Origin: Vibrio diazotrophicus
GTDB taxonomy: Bacteria; Pseudomonadota; Gammaproteobacteria; Enterobacterales; Vibrionaceae
NCBI RefSeq assembly: GCF_038452265.1
Contig: NZ_CP151843.1
Span: forward strand, 682,001-746,000
Direction of reading: 5' to 3'
Length of the DNA stretch: 64,000 nucleotides
Position numbers and translations under genes: made by a program. Below are positions 25,843 to 34,929 of this stretch, piece by piece. The notes below the pieces were generated by a model that searched no databases, had not been told where the DNA came from, and was given only the letters and a program-made list of their open reading frames with translations. How positions within the stretch are numbered: position 1 is the stretch's first letter; each line of letters begins with the position of its first letter.

Positions 25843-25857
25843 TGATAACTATTATCA
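25843..25857. promoter_or_regulatory. Fur box between irgB and irgA
   Basis: TGATAAC-T-ATTATCA matches the 7-1-7 Fur consensus TGATAATNATTATCA at 13 of 14 arm positions. It ends 16 bases before the irgA ATG and would repress in iron-rich cells. Confidence 0.85.
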
Positions 25858-25873
25858 CAAAATAAGGATGAAC

Positions 25874-27811
25874 ATGTCTACACTTAAACGTCAGGCGCTT
25901 TTTGTTGGCGGAACTGCCATTATTACTGCCCCATTCGCCTTTGCAGCCGATGCTGGTATCAATACTACAGAGACCATGGTCGTGACTGCCGCAGGCTACG
26001 AACAGGTTCAAACCGATGCCCCAGCCAGTGTCACACTCATCACTCAGGAAGAGTTGTCGTCGAAATACTATCGAGACGTGACTGATGCACTTTCCAATGT
26101 GCCAGGCGTAGTGGTAACAGGCGGAGGAGACAGCAAGGACATCAGCATTCGCGGCTTAGGCTCGCAATACACGTTAATGCTGGTTGACGGACGACGCTTG
26201 TCTTCTCGTGAGACTCGTCCAAACAGTGACGGTCCAGGTATTGAAGCGGCTTGGCTACCACCATTAGAAGCGATTGAACGTATCGAAATTATTCGCGGGC
26301 CTATGTCTACTCTTTACGGCTCCGATGCAATGGGTGGTGTCATCAACATCATTACGAAGAAGTCCAATCTTGAGTGGAGCGGTAATGTTCAACTCAGTAC
26401 GCTCCTGCAAGAGAACCGAGACTCAGGTGATGAGCAAAACACCAATTTCTTCGTTACAGGACCTCTGACCGACTCACTCTCATTACAAGTTTATGGTCAG
26501 AATATACAACGCGACGAAGACAACATCGAAAACGGCTATCAAAATAAAACATTGCGTTCGATAGGCTCCAAGCTCAATTACCAGATCAGTGAACAACAAG
26601 AAGTGTCATTCACTGTAGAAACAACCAAGCAACAACGCAGCGGAACTGAAGGATTAACGGTTGCGGATGGCGAAGACGATGAGCTGAACCAATATGATCG
26701 CACGTCATTCGCACTCAGCCATTTAGGACGCTGGAATGCACTGGGTCAGTCAGACAGCTACATTCAGTACGAGCGCAATAACAACAAATCTCGCCAAATG
26801 TCGCTGGAAAATACGGTTGCAAAATCAACCTTAGTGATGCCTTTTGAGATCAACACTGTCAGTGTCGGTATCCAAGGTGAACACTCAAAACTTAACGATG
26901 AAACCAGTAATACTGGCGGCACTATTACCGAGCTAAGCAACAGCCAAGGCGCAATATTTGTTGAAGATGAATGGCGAGCTTTGGACAACTTTACCATCAC
27001 AGCTGGCGCCCGTGTTGATGTTAACGAAAACTACGGCTCTCACCTTAGCCCTCGTTTGTATGGTGTATGGAACATTGCTTCTGAGTGGACATTAAAAGGT
27101 GGTGTCTCAACTGGTTTTAAAGCGCCTCAGTTACGTCAAGCAAGTGACAATTGGGTTCAAGTTAGCCGCAGTGGCAACTTATACGGTAACTCTGACCTAA
27201 GTCCTGAAACAATGGTCAGCCAAGAACTGAACCTTATTTACAATGCTGATTCTGGTTTGCAGGCATCACTTGGTCTATTCAACAATGATTTCAAAGATAA
27301 GATCACCAGCATTGAATGTTCAGCATCAGTGTGTACTGGTGATACAAGCTTACTGGGCCGTCCGCCTCGTCTATATACCAACGTTGATGAAGCCATAACT
27401 CGTGGTGTTGAAGCTTCGTTAGATACGCCAATCGGTGAAAACTGGATATGGGCAGCTAGCTATACATATACCTACTCAAAACAGCTTACTGGTGATATGG
27501 CAGGTTCGCCTCTTACTCAGCTACCTAAGCACTTATTCTCAACTCAGTTAGACTGGCAAACAACCGAGCAGCTAAACAGCTGGGCAAAAGTGACTTACCG
27601 AGGCAAAGAGTCTGATCCTTCAAGCTTCAGAGATACAGACACAGCGCCTTCTTACACCTTTGTTGATGCTGGTATTACCTATCAGCTCACTGACAACACA
27701 AGATTAAAAGGTGCAATCTACAACTTGTTAGACGCTGATATTAGTTATGAAGAATATGGCTACGTTGAAGATGGACGCCGTTATTGGCTTGGTTTAGATG
27801 TAAACTTCTAA
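25874..27811 (+). CDS. irgA: TonB-dependent catecholate siderophore receptor IrgA
   Basis: A 645-residue outer-membrane receptor. Signal peptide of about 24 residues ending PFAFA; TonB box ETMVVTAA; plug domain to about residue 165 (DALSNVPGVVVTGGGDSKDI, IRGLGSQYTLMLVDGRR, IRGPMSTLYGSDAMGGVINI); then a 22-strand barrel ending YWLGLDVNF with terminal Phe. It closely resembles V. cholerae IrgA, which takes up enterobactin-type catecholates. ATG 25874 is preferred over the ATG at 25868, which overlaps the TAAGGA ribosome site. Fur repression and IrgB activation are expected. Confidence 0.93.
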   Translation: MSTLKRQALFVGGTAIITAPFAFAADAGINTTETMVVTAAGYEQVQTDAPASVTLITQEELSSKYYRDVTDALSNVPGVVVTGGGDSKDISIRGLGSQYTLMLVDGRRLSSRETRPNSDGPGIEAAWLPPLEAIERIEIIRGPMSTLYGSDAMGGVINIITKKSNLEWSGNVQLSTLLQENRDSGDEQNTNFFVTGPLTDSLSLQVYGQNIQRDEDNIENGYQNKTLRSIGSKLNYQISEQQEVSFTVETTKQQRSGTEGLTVADGEDDELNQYDRTSFALSHLGRWNALGQSDSYIQYERNNNKSRQMSLENTVAKSTLVMPFEINTVSVGIQGEHSKLNDETSNTGGTITELSNSQGAIFVEDEWRALDNFTITAGARVDVNENYGSHLSPRLYGVWNIASEWTLKGGVSTGFKAPQLRQASDNWVQVSRSGNLYGNSDLSPETMVSQELNLIYNADSGLQASLGLFNNDFKDKITSIECSASVCTGDTSLLGRPPRLYTNVDEAITRGVEASLDTPIGENWIWAASYTYTYSKQLTGDMAGSPLTQLPKHLFSTQLDWQTTEQLNSWAKVTYRGKESDPSSFRDTDTAPSYTFVDAGITYQLTDNTRLKGAIYNLLDADISYEEYGYVEDGRRYWLGLDVNF

Positions 27812-27817
27812 GCTTCT

Positions 27818-27856
27818 TAATTAACGGACATAAAAAATAATTAACGGAAATAAAAA
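27818..27856 (+). repeat. Two tandem 19-base near-identical units
   Basis: TAATTAACGGACATAAAAA and TAATTAACGGAAATAAAAA, one mismatch and one base apart, just after irgA. Probably a small local duplication. Confidence 0.6.
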
Positions 27857-27880
27857 CGGAGACTCTAAGTCTCCGTTTTT
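27852..27880. terminator. Bidirectional terminator between irgA and the chemoreceptor
   Basis: A 13-bp perfect stem AAAAACGGAGACT / AGTCTCCGTTTTT with a 3-base loop; T-runs on both strands. Confidence 0.9.
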
Positions 27881-27895
27881 ATTTCTGAACGTTTG

Positions 27896-29458
27896 TTACT
27901 TCTCTTCGAAACGTGCCGCGAGAGTAATGAAATTATCCACTTGTTGTTTCATCTCTCGGCTATGCTCACTGACAATACTCGTAGCAGCAACGTTTTGAGT
28001 AGCAGCTGATGCGATAGAGTGAATATGGTGGTTCACCTCTTGAGTCAAACCGCGCTGCGCTTCAGCAGATTTCGCCATATCGCCCACTAACGTTTGCATG
28101 TCTGAAAGCATTCGTTCAACTTCATAGAGTCGATTACCCGTTTCCTCAGCAACTAAACCACACGCCTGAGTTTGTATTTGGCTTTCTTGAATCTCATGCT
28201 GCCAAGACTTAATGGTGTCTAGCATCGCAGATAAACTGTTTTGAATCTGGTGAGTCGCCTTTTGCGTTCTTCCAGACAAAGCACGAACTTCATCAGCAAC
28301 AACCGAAAAACCTCTGCCCTGTTCCCCTGCTCTTGCAGCTTCAATAGCAGCGTTAAGTGCCAGTAAGTTCGTTTGAGCTGCAATACCATCGATTTCTTCC
28401 ATCAACTGACTGACCGCATTGGCTTGCTCATTCAATTGATGTGTTGTGCCTGTTGCTCGTTCAGCTTGCTCTGCTAAAGCCATCAGATCAGAGTGCGTCT
28501 GTTGAATGGTTTGCTTCGTTTTCAAACATTGATTCTGCGCTTGATCTAACAAAGCATAAGCCTCATTGGTGCTGCTGGAAACCGCATCAGCGGCGGATTC
28601 TACCGAATCGGTTGCACTCATTACGCTCTGAATATCAATGTTTTGCTGTTCCAACGCTTGGTTAACTTCAACACAAGTTTGGTTAAGTTGTTCAGAAGTC
28701 GCATAAAGCGGCTTCGCCGAATCCACCATGCGCCCCAACACGGTACGAATACGTGCTGAATACATACGCAGATGATAATCCGCATAGGAAAACTCACTGT
28801 TGCCTGAATAAATAAGACGGCTGATACTGTCGTATTTATTCTTCAGCTTGTTAATCTGGCGAGGTGTTTCAATCAGTTCATTTCTAAATAGCAACGCTAA
28901 CGCAGCAACAGGCAATAGACCAGAAATTAACTGAACAGCGCTGTTTGCAGACGCCAAATAAGCTAATGATGGTGCAGATAATGAGCCCGCTAAAATGGCA
29001 TAACGAACAGAACCAGGCAAAGTTAATGAGAAACTCTTACCGCTTTTCTCTGCTTTACACAACGCTTTATAGGCTTTACTTGCGGTTTCAACGCGTTCAC
29101 GTTTTGGTTGAACACGGACTGACTGATAACCGGCTAGCTTCCCATTTTCGTAGATAGGGGTGACGTAGGCATCAACCCAGTAATGACCGTTGGTTTTAGT
29201 ACGGTTCTTAACGATTCCGCGCCATGGATGACCTTTTTTTAAGTGACTCCACATATCGGCGAATGCCGCTTTAGGCATGTCAGGGTGACGAACGATATTG
29301 TGGTTCTGCCCTAACAACTCACTTTCAGTAAATCCGGCTATGCGACAGAAGGTTTCGTTACAGTAGGTAATAACGCCTTTAAGATCTGTGGTAGAAACTA
29401 GTTGATCTGTCTTTCCGACTGGAACCTCCAGATCTGAGGCAACTTGATGAACTGACAT
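27896..29458 (-). CDS. PAS-containing methyl-accepting chemotaxis protein (Aer-like)
   Basis: 520 residues. An N-terminal cytosolic PAS domain (about 15-120: DLKGVITYCNETFCRIAG, ELLGQNHNIVRHPDMP, KGHPWRGIVKNR) resembles the FAD-binding PAS of Aer. A hydrophobic hairpin at about 150-200 anchors it without a periplasmic sensor. The C-terminal signalling domain has the tip AAQTNLLALNAAIEAARAGE. ATG 29456-29458 is chosen because the PAS then starts at the usual distance; the frame remains open upstream but without family similarity. Redox or energy taxis is the likely role. Confidence 0.88.
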   Translation of the reverse strand: MSVHQVASDLEVPVGKTDQLVSTTDLKGVITYCNETFCRIAGFTESELLGQNHNIVRHPDMPKAAFADMWSHLKKGHPWRGIVKNRTKTNGHYWVDAYVTPIYENGKLAGYQSVRVQPKRERVETASKAYKALCKAEKSGKSFSLTLPGSVRYAILAGSLSAPSLAYLASANSAVQLISGLLPVAALALLFRNELIETPRQINKLKNKYDSISRLIYSGNSEFSYADYHLRMYSARIRTVLGRMVDSAKPLYATSEQLNQTCVEVNQALEQQNIDIQSVMSATDSVESAADAVSSSTNEAYALLDQAQNQCLKTKQTIQQTHSDLMALAEQAERATGTTHQLNEQANAVSQLMEEIDGIAAQTNLLALNAAIEAARAGEQGRGFSVVADEVRALSGRTQKATHQIQNSLSAMLDTIKSWQHEIQESQIQTQACGLVAEETGNRLYEVERMLSDMQTLVGDMAKSAEAQRGLTQEVNHHIHSIASAATQNVAATSIVSEHSREMKQQVDNFITLAARFEEK

Positions 29459-29592
29459 ACTTCTCGATATCTTATACGTTATATTTTGTGAGGGAATGTA
29501 CACAAACGTTAATAATGTTTCAAAATTATTATCGCATTTTATTCGATAACTGAGAGTGCAATCAATTTCCTTTAAAACGATGAGGATATTAA

Positions 29593-29620
29593 ACAAAAAT
29601 CCCAGCCGAAGCTGGGATTT
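29593..29620 (-). terminator. Terminator after the OmpA-like lipoprotein gene
   Basis: Minus strand: stem AAATCCCAG / CTGGGATTT, then TTGTTTAAT. Confidence 0.7.
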
Positions 29621-29663
29621 AGAGTAGATGAAGGAGTTATTGACTATATGAATAATTGAACAA

Positions 29664-30278
29664 TTAATTATTTGAAACGATGAATAACAGTTCTACTCTG
29701 CGGTTACACGCTCGCCCTTCTGTTGTGCGGTTTGTACACGCAGGGATGTATTCACCATAGCCACGTGTATAGATAGCATCTTTAGCTACTCTGTTCTTGA
29801 TCAGCGTTGTTTTCACTGTGTCTGCACGTTTCACAGATAACGAATCATTAAATGTTGGTTTACCAGTACTATCCGTGTGTCCATCGATCACGACATCGAT
29901 ACCTTGTTGTCTGGAAAGAAAGTCACTCATCATTGATAACCAATGGTATGACTCTTGTGAAACTTTAGAAGAACCTGTTTCAAATTGGACAGAGTCTTTT
30001 AGGCGAACCATAACATGGTTGCCAGGCAGCACTTCATAGTCCACGCCGTTGTGTAGCAGAAATTGTTGCAAAGCTTCGTAACTGCTGGTGCGAACTTGGC
30101 CCAATGGACCACGAACACCTGAAGTTGCGCTGCGTGATGGCGCTACCCACTCAGGATTACGGACATCCATTTCGCCTTTCGGTGCCGCATCTAATAAATT
30201 GTTGCTGAACATACGGTCAGTTTGTAGAGAACCACAACCAGCTAATATCAACATCAGTGGGAAAACTAAAAATTTCAT
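29664..30278 (-). CDS. OmpA-family peptidoglycan-associated lipoprotein
   Basis: 204 residues. Lipoprotein signal MKFLVFPLMLILAGCG with lipobox LAGC (Cys14). The C-terminal OmpA domain (about 95-200) has VQFETGSSKV, VVIDGHTDSTGK, LSVKRADTVKTTL, the YTRGYGE block and NRRVELLF, which bind peptidoglycan. The middle region is not recognised. The start is put at the third in-frame start codon (ATG 30276-30278), as this gives a normal lipoprotein signal; GTG 30290 and ATG 30287 lie upstream. It is divergent from the DsbA-like gene. Confidence 0.88.
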   Translation of the reverse strand: MKFLVFPLMLILAGCGSLQTDRMFSNNLLDAAPKGEMDVRNPEWVAPSRSATSGVRGPLGQVRTSSYEALQQFLLHNGVDYEVLPGNHVMVRLKDSVQFETGSSKVSQESYHWLSMMSDFLSRQQGIDVVIDGHTDSTGKPTFNDSLSVKRADTVKTTLIKNRVAKDAIYTRGYGEYIPACTNRTTEGRACNRRVELLFIVSNN

Positions 30279-30431
30279 CGAATACATCACCCTTCAATCT
30301 AACTACATACATTTATCGGCACCATTTATAAAACTTTATAGAAAATTGATAACAATTTGTTTATCCGTGGTTTGCGTCACATCATTAAGCCGTTAGAATC
30401 TAAGCTAGTGTTTTTTAAAGGCGAATCTAAT

Positions 30432-31058
30432 ATGAAAAAATTGCTCACTGGCTTTATAAGTCTGTTTTCCTTGGTATTTTTACTCTCTGGGTGTAGCGAC
30501 AATTCAACACCAATCGAAGGAGAACAATACCAACTATTGCCAGCGAATCTTTCTACCTATCGCTTAGCACCTGTGACAGAAGTGTTCTCACTCACTTGCG
30601 GTCATTGCCGAAAAATGGAAACTATCATTCCTCAACTTGAACAGTTGACGAACGAACATTTTGGCAAGCTGCACGTAACCTTCAATGAAGGTGCAAAGAT
30701 CGGCGCTATGATTTACTACACAGCAGTAATGCAGTTAGATGGCATCCCAGATACTGCAATGATGGATGAATTATTCGCTGCTGTTCAGATGGGTGAAGGT
30801 GCAACACTGACCGATCGCCAAGCTGCGATTGAAAAAGCGTTTACTGACCGAAACCTAACGACCCCTTATCACTTAACTCAAGAGCAGCAACAGTCAGTGA
30901 TGGGCATGATGAAAATCGCAGACAAAGCGTCACGTGAAGGTCAAATCAATGCCGTTCCAACTTTTGTGGTGAAAGGAAAATACCAAGTCCTAACCAGCGG
31001 CCACAAAGATGTGGAAGGTATTGCAAAAACTATCAGCTACTTACTCACTCAACCATAA
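30432..31058 (+). CDS. DsbA-family thiol:disulfide protein, lipoprotein form
   Basis: 208 residues. Signal MKKLLTGFISLFSLVFLLSGCS with lipobox LSGC, so it is membrane-tethered in the periplasm. The thioredoxin-fold active site is FSLTCGHCRKM (CGHC at about 56-59), near the CPHC of DsbA; the cis-proline loop is NAVPTFVVKGKY. A helical insertion lies between them as in DsbA. The start is at ATG 30432 rather than further upstream because only then does a signal peptide begin. It is followed after 11 bases by an FKBP gene, suggesting joint periplasmic folding. Confidence 0.87.
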   Translation: MKKLLTGFISLFSLVFLLSGCSDNSTPIEGEQYQLLPANLSTYRLAPVTEVFSLTCGHCRKMETIIPQLEQLTNEHFGKLHVTFNEGAKIGAMIYYTAVMQLDGIPDTAMMDELFAAVQMGEGATLTDRQAAIEKAFTDRNLTTPYHLTQEQQQSVMGMMKIADKASREGQINAVPTFVVKGKYQVLTSGHKDVEGIAKTISYLLTQP

Positions 31059-31069
31059 GATCAATAACC

Positions 31070-31543
31070 ATGTATAAAATCGTTTTTCCTATTGTTATTT
31101 TTGTACTTGCAGCATTTTTCGTATACCGCACTTGGACAAACCATAAAGCCGGTGAAGAGCAACTTGCACTTGGTCAGGCATTCTTAACCGAGAATGCCGC
31201 TAAGCCAGATGTTCACACCACTGAAAGTGGTTTGCAGTATCTTGTTCTTGAAGAAGGAACAGGTACGGTTCATCCAAAAGCAAACAGCAAAGTAACGGTT
31301 CACTACGAAGGTAAACTGCTAGACGGCACTGTCTTCGACAGTTCTTACCAACGCAATGAACCAATTACATTTGGCTTAAACCAAGTGATTAAAGGCTGGC
31401 AAGAAGGTGTTCAGTTGATGGTTGAAGGGCAAAAAATGCGTCTTTTCATTCCTGCAAACCTTGGTTATGGCAAAAGTGGCACTGGCCCTATTCCGCCGTC
31501 AGCAACCCTGATCTTTGACGTAGAATTAATTGCGATTAACTGA
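31070..31543 (+). CDS. Membrane-anchored FKBP-type peptidyl-prolyl isomerase
   Basis: 157 residues. One N-terminal membrane anchor (residues 2-20, IVFPIVIFVLAAFFVY) is followed by a short linker and an FKBP domain from about residue 55: GLQYLVLEEGTG, VTVHYEGKLLDGTVFDSSY, FGLNQVIKGWQEGVQLM, the FIPANLGYG block and IPPSATLIFDVELI. The aromatic and Asp residues of the proline pocket are present. It faces the periplasm and is cotranscribed with the DsbA-like gene. Confidence 0.92.
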   Translation: MYKIVFPIVIFVLAAFFVYRTWTNHKAGEEQLALGQAFLTENAAKPDVHTTESGLQYLVLEEGTGTVHPKANSKVTVHYEGKLLDGTVFDSSYQRNEPITFGLNQVIKGWQEGVQLMVEGQKMRLFIPANLGYGKSGTGPIPPSATLIFDVELIAIN

Positions 31544-31601
31544 TCACCGGCACTTTGTTAAAAGCCAGCGCTTTGTAACGGCTTAAAAACCGGACAGTGA
31601 C

Positions 31602-31630
31602 AAAAGAGCCGCCTCAAGGCGGCTCTTTTT
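31602..31630. terminator. Bidirectional terminator
   Basis: Stem AAAAGAGCCGCC / GGCGGCTCTTTT with loop TCAA, between the convergent FKBP and HAD genes. Confidence 0.92.
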
Positions 31631-31642
31631 ATGGAAATGAAG

Positions 31643-32245
31643 TTATGCCTTATATGGAAAGAACTGCAATCCGTGTTCTGTCACCATAATGCAATCCATA
31701 CCACCTGCATGCGCAGCTTGTTTGCCGAGATCGGTATCTTCAAACACCACGCACTCTTGAGGTTCTAATCCCAATAATTCACACGCCGTTAAAAACGTTT
31801 GTGGGTGAGGCTTATGATTTTCAACATCTGTCGCCGTGACTAACGCATCCAACTTATCAAGCATATTTACTCGGGTCAGTAGTTTAATGGCACTTACTCG
31901 TTGGCTCCCAGTACCGACCGCCAACTTCTTCTTACCTAAGTTCGCTTCAAGCAGGCTCGCAGTGTCTGTAATCAAATCGCCGCTTTCATCAATTTGACTA
32001 AACGCCTCCATCTTGTAATCAGAGACAGCTTTTGGGTCGAGTTCAATGCCATACGCTTTACTCACCTCAACAGCAATTTTTATACTCGGCATTCCGCCCA
32101 TGCTTTGCAGCCATTTTGCATCAAATGGAAAGCCAAATTTCTCAGCGGTAACACGCCAAGCTTCGACGTGTGCAGGCATCGTATCGATAAGGGTTCCGTC
32201 CATATCAAAAATCAAACCTTTGTACTTTTCTACGTCTATAGTCAT
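31643..32245 (-). CDS. yqaB: HAD-family sugar phosphatase, YqaB-like
   Basis: A 200-residue HAD enzyme of the beta-phosphoglucomutase-like group. Motif I is FDMDGTLIDTMP, with the helical cap after it; motif II is AVGTGSQ; motif III/IV is KPHPQTFLTA with VFEDTDLG. The length and DMDGTLIDT signature match YqaB, a fructose-1-phosphate and 6-phosphogluconate phosphatase. GGAG lies 10 bases before ATG. It stands alone. Confidence 0.83.
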   Translation of the reverse strand: MTIDVEKYKGLIFDMDGTLIDTMPAHVEAWRVTAEKFGFPFDAKWLQSMGGMPSIKIAVEVSKAYGIELDPKAVSDYKMEAFSQIDESGDLITDTASLLEANLGKKKLAVGTGSQRVSAIKLLTRVNMLDKLDALVTATDVENHKPHPQTFLTACELLGLEPQECVVFEDTDLGKQAAHAGGMDCIMVTEHGLQFFPYKA

Positions 32246-32385
32246 CCGACCAAGGCTCCTGTCATAAAACTTTAATAATTGTCATGCATATATTAGCCGA
32301 CACTAACTTATAGGGGTCCGTTTTCCCCTGCACTCACGACGATAATAACAAAAATATCTATAAACTTTATTAACCAGGTAAACAT

Positions 32386-34149
32386 ATGAATATTAAACAA
32401 AAGCTGTATTCATTGGGTGTTATTGCTGTCTTGGGCATCATTACCCTTCTAATTAGTTCTAATTACTTCGCTAATACGACTCGTGAATTAACTCACGCCA
32501 TCACTTTAGTCGACAAGCTTGAAATTCGATTACTTAATTTGCGCCGTAACGAAAAAGATTTTTTACTTCGCAGCAGTACAAATTACCTAGATACATTCAA
32601 AAAGAACAGTGAACATTTTTTAAGTTTAGAATCTGAACTATCGCTCATTCTGTCTTCCAATCAACTAGAGTCATCGACTGCTCTGCGAAATGATCTTCTT
32701 TCTTACAAAAAAGGATTTGAAGATCTAGTCGCCGCTTATGTTCAACTAGGTTTAGACAAAGAATCTGGTTTACTTCAAAAGTACTACGCACTCTTCAACC
32801 AAGCTTTTAGTAACGCTAACAAAGAAGGTCAACTAGAGCTAACTCTATTTGATAACAATGTTCGCTCAGGAACGATTAATCCGCAGGGAGAAATCGCATC
32901 AATGTCCGAGCTTATTGCGGCAGCAAAAACAGTTACGCTACAAGAGCAAAAAATCGGCCTGAAATACAATGAAGGTTTGTTGGGCAATACACGCAACCTT
33001 TCACACAATGTTGAAGAGCAATTTAAAACGTTTTCTGAAACATTGAGTAAAGAAGTGGATAACCGCCGTTCTGAAATCGCGATGATTGAAAACAGTATTA
33101 CTGTATTCGTGATTATCGTTATCTTTGGACTTATCTTCCAGATTAGCCGCACAATCAACATTCGCGTTAACCGTATGTTGACTGTTATTCACAATATTTC
33201 TGATACTAACAATATCGGTTTGCGCTCAGACATCACGGGCAAAGACGAACTTGCATCGGTCAGCCACTACTTCAATAAACTGCTCGATAAATTCGAGACG
33301 TTGATTTCAGGCTCTCAGGCGAAATCGAACCAGTTATCTACCAGCACTGCAGCCATGCACAATGAGTTGGAAGAAGTACTGCGACACTTTAATGCACAAG
33401 CTGAACACACCGCTATGATGGCAACATCCGTACAGGAAATGGTTTCCGCTATCGGCGAGATCTCAGAAAGTACCAGCGTGGCAGTTGAAGGGGTTCAACA
33501 AGCCTCACACAACGCAGAGAACGGTCGCTTGGTGGTCGATTCGACCGTGAACAATATTGAACAACTCTCTAAAACGTTGGAATCTAGCCAGCACTCAATT
33601 ACGTCTTTGAACAATCATGTTGAGAAAATTGGCGGCGCCGTGAACATCATTCAGGGAATCGCTGAACAGACGAACCTTCTTGCACTTAACGCGGCCATTG
33701 AAGCAGCACGGGCGGGCGAACAAGGCCGAGGTTTTGCAGTGGTAGCCGACGAAGTTCGTTCTCTGGCAACAAGAACTCACGAGTCGACCGAAGAAATCAC
33801 TAAGGTCGTTGCAGCCATTCAGTCCCAAATGGGTCTAGTCGTGAAGGACATTGAACAGTGTAATTCTCAGAGCCAAGAAACCTTGATGGATTCCCATAAA
33901 CTTGATGAAAGCCTGAGCCTGATTATTTCAGATATGAGTAACATTCAAGCAAACTCTGAACGCATCGCTTCTGCGATAGAAGAACAAGGCATTGTGATGA
34001 ACCAAGTCAGTGAGTCGATCACTGAGCTTAACTCTATCTCAGAAGACAATATGCATTCAGCCCAGCAAGTGATGTCTGAAGTGGATATGGTCTCTCAACA
34101 AGCCAAAGAGATGGATAAAGCCGTATCTGAATTCACCACGAAACGCTAA
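32386..34149 (+). CDS. Methyl-accepting chemotaxis protein
   Basis: 587 residues. A transmembrane segment near residues 8-26; a mostly helical periplasmic sensor to about 238, with LNLRRNEKDFLLR resembling helical-bimodular sensors; a second transmembrane segment (VFVIIVIFGLIFQI) and then HAMP. The signalling domain has the tip AEQTNLLALNAAIEAARAGE and ends EFTTKR without a CheR pentapeptide. Ligand unknown. A single-gene unit with its own terminator. Confidence 0.92.
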   Translation: MNIKQKLYSLGVIAVLGIITLLISSNYFANTTRELTHAITLVDKLEIRLLNLRRNEKDFLLRSSTNYLDTFKKNSEHFLSLESELSLILSSNQLESSTALRNDLLSYKKGFEDLVAAYVQLGLDKESGLLQKYYALFNQAFSNANKEGQLELTLFDNNVRSGTINPQGEIASMSELIAAAKTVTLQEQKIGLKYNEGLLGNTRNLSHNVEEQFKTFSETLSKEVDNRRSEIAMIENSITVFVIIVIFGLIFQISRTINIRVNRMLTVIHNISDTNNIGLRSDITGKDELASVSHYFNKLLDKFETLISGSQAKSNQLSTSTAAMHNELEEVLRHFNAQAEHTAMMATSVQEMVSAIGEISESTSVAVEGVQQASHNAENGRLVVDSTVNNIEQLSKTLESSQHSITSLNNHVEKIGGAVNIIQGIAEQTNLLALNAAIEAARAGEQGRGFAVVADEVRSLATRTHESTEEITKVVAAIQSQMGLVVKDIEQCNSQSQETLMDSHKLDESLSLIISDMSNIQANSERIASAIEEQGIVMNQVSESITELNSISEDNMHSAQQVMSEVDMVSQQAKEMDKAVSEFTTKR

Positions 34150-34180
34150 TAATCCGTAAAATTCGCTATAAGAACAGTAA

Positions 34181-34206
34181 AGCCCAGCAAGTGCTGGGCT
34201 TTTTGT
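34181..34206 (+). terminator. Terminator after the chemoreceptor
   Basis: Stem AGCCCAGCA / TGCTGGGCT with a 2-base loop, then TTTTGTT. Confidence 0.85.
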
Positions 34207-34234
34207 TATAACTAGACTATCCAAATACTTCTAT

Positions 34235-34765
34235 TTATTCGATGGACGCCAGCATCAGTTTTGGTGTTTTCCAAGCGTAAACGAATTCTGGTACTTCAGT
34301 TCCACAAGGTGCTTTCCATAACTTTTGTAATTGATGTTCACCACCGATGTGATCGTAAAAGTCGATAGCCTGTCTGTTTTGTTCCAATACTTCCAGATAA
34401 ACGCCATTATCTGGGAAGTAGTGATCAATCCACTTTGCCATTTCGCGAATCAGCTTCTTGCCGAGTCCACGTCCCTGATATTCAGGGTCAATATGCAGTG
34501 ATTCAATAATACTGCCACGTTCAAAATCGTGATTTCCAAACGCACAAATAAAACCAACTAACTGGTCTTTTTCTTCCAACAACAAAATATGCTGATTAAA
34601 AGGTGGGTTGGTAAGGCGAGTTTGCCAAATCACAAGTCTGTCCGGCAGTGCTTCATTATCGAGATAATCTTGCTTCAATAAACCTTGGTAATGTGTTTTC
34701 CAACTACGAACATGAAGAGCAGCGATTTTTTCATAATCACTATATTCCGCTATCCTAATTTCCAT
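34235..34765 (-). CDS. GNAT-family N-acetyltransferase
   Basis: 176 residues. GNAT fold with motif A IDPEYQGRGLGKKLI (acetyl-CoA pyrophosphate loop Q/RGxG) and motif B NGVYLEVLEQNRQAIDFYD. Substrate unknown. AAGGA lies 9 bases before ATG. Divergent from the desaturase gene; nothing links their functions. Confidence 0.87.
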   Translation of the reverse strand: MEIRIAEYSDYEKIAALHVRSWKTHYQGLLKQDYLDNEALPDRLVIWQTRLTNPPFNQHILLLEEKDQLVGFICAFGNHDFERGSIIESLHIDPEYQGRGLGKKLIREMAKWIDHYFPDNGVYLEVLEQNRQAIDFYDHIGGEHQLQKLWKAPCGTEVPEFVYAWKTPKLMLASIE

Positions 34766-34869
34766 TTATTAGTCCTTATAACTTCCTGTAAGGATTTCTA
34801 GTACCCATTCATACTATTCATTTAGGATGAAAAAGCAAAACATACTGGTCACAATTTTGCTAAAGTTAT

Positions 34870-34897
34870 TTGACTTACACGTGTTCGCTGATAATCT
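34870..34897 (+). promoter_or_regulatory. Promoter of the desaturase gene
   Basis: TTGACT at 34870-34875 and TAATCT at 34892-34897 preceded by TGA, spacer 16. The first FabR-like palindrome lies inside it. Confidence 0.5.
34874..34889. promoter_or_regulatory. FabR-like operator 1
   Basis: CTTACACGTGTTCGCT, with core ACACGTGT, sits between the -35 and -10. FabR sites, as I recall them, have the form AGCGTACA-N-GTGTTCGCT. Confidence 0.55.
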
Positions 34898-34913
34898 AGC
34901 GCACACTTGTAAG
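34898..34913. promoter_or_regulatory. FabR-like operator 2, inverted
   Basis: AGCGCACACTTGTAAG; its complement CTTACAAGTGTGCGCT matches operator 1 at 14 of 16 positions. It covers the expected start of transcription. Confidence 0.55.
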
Positions 34914-34929
34914 CCCAAAGGACTTTATC

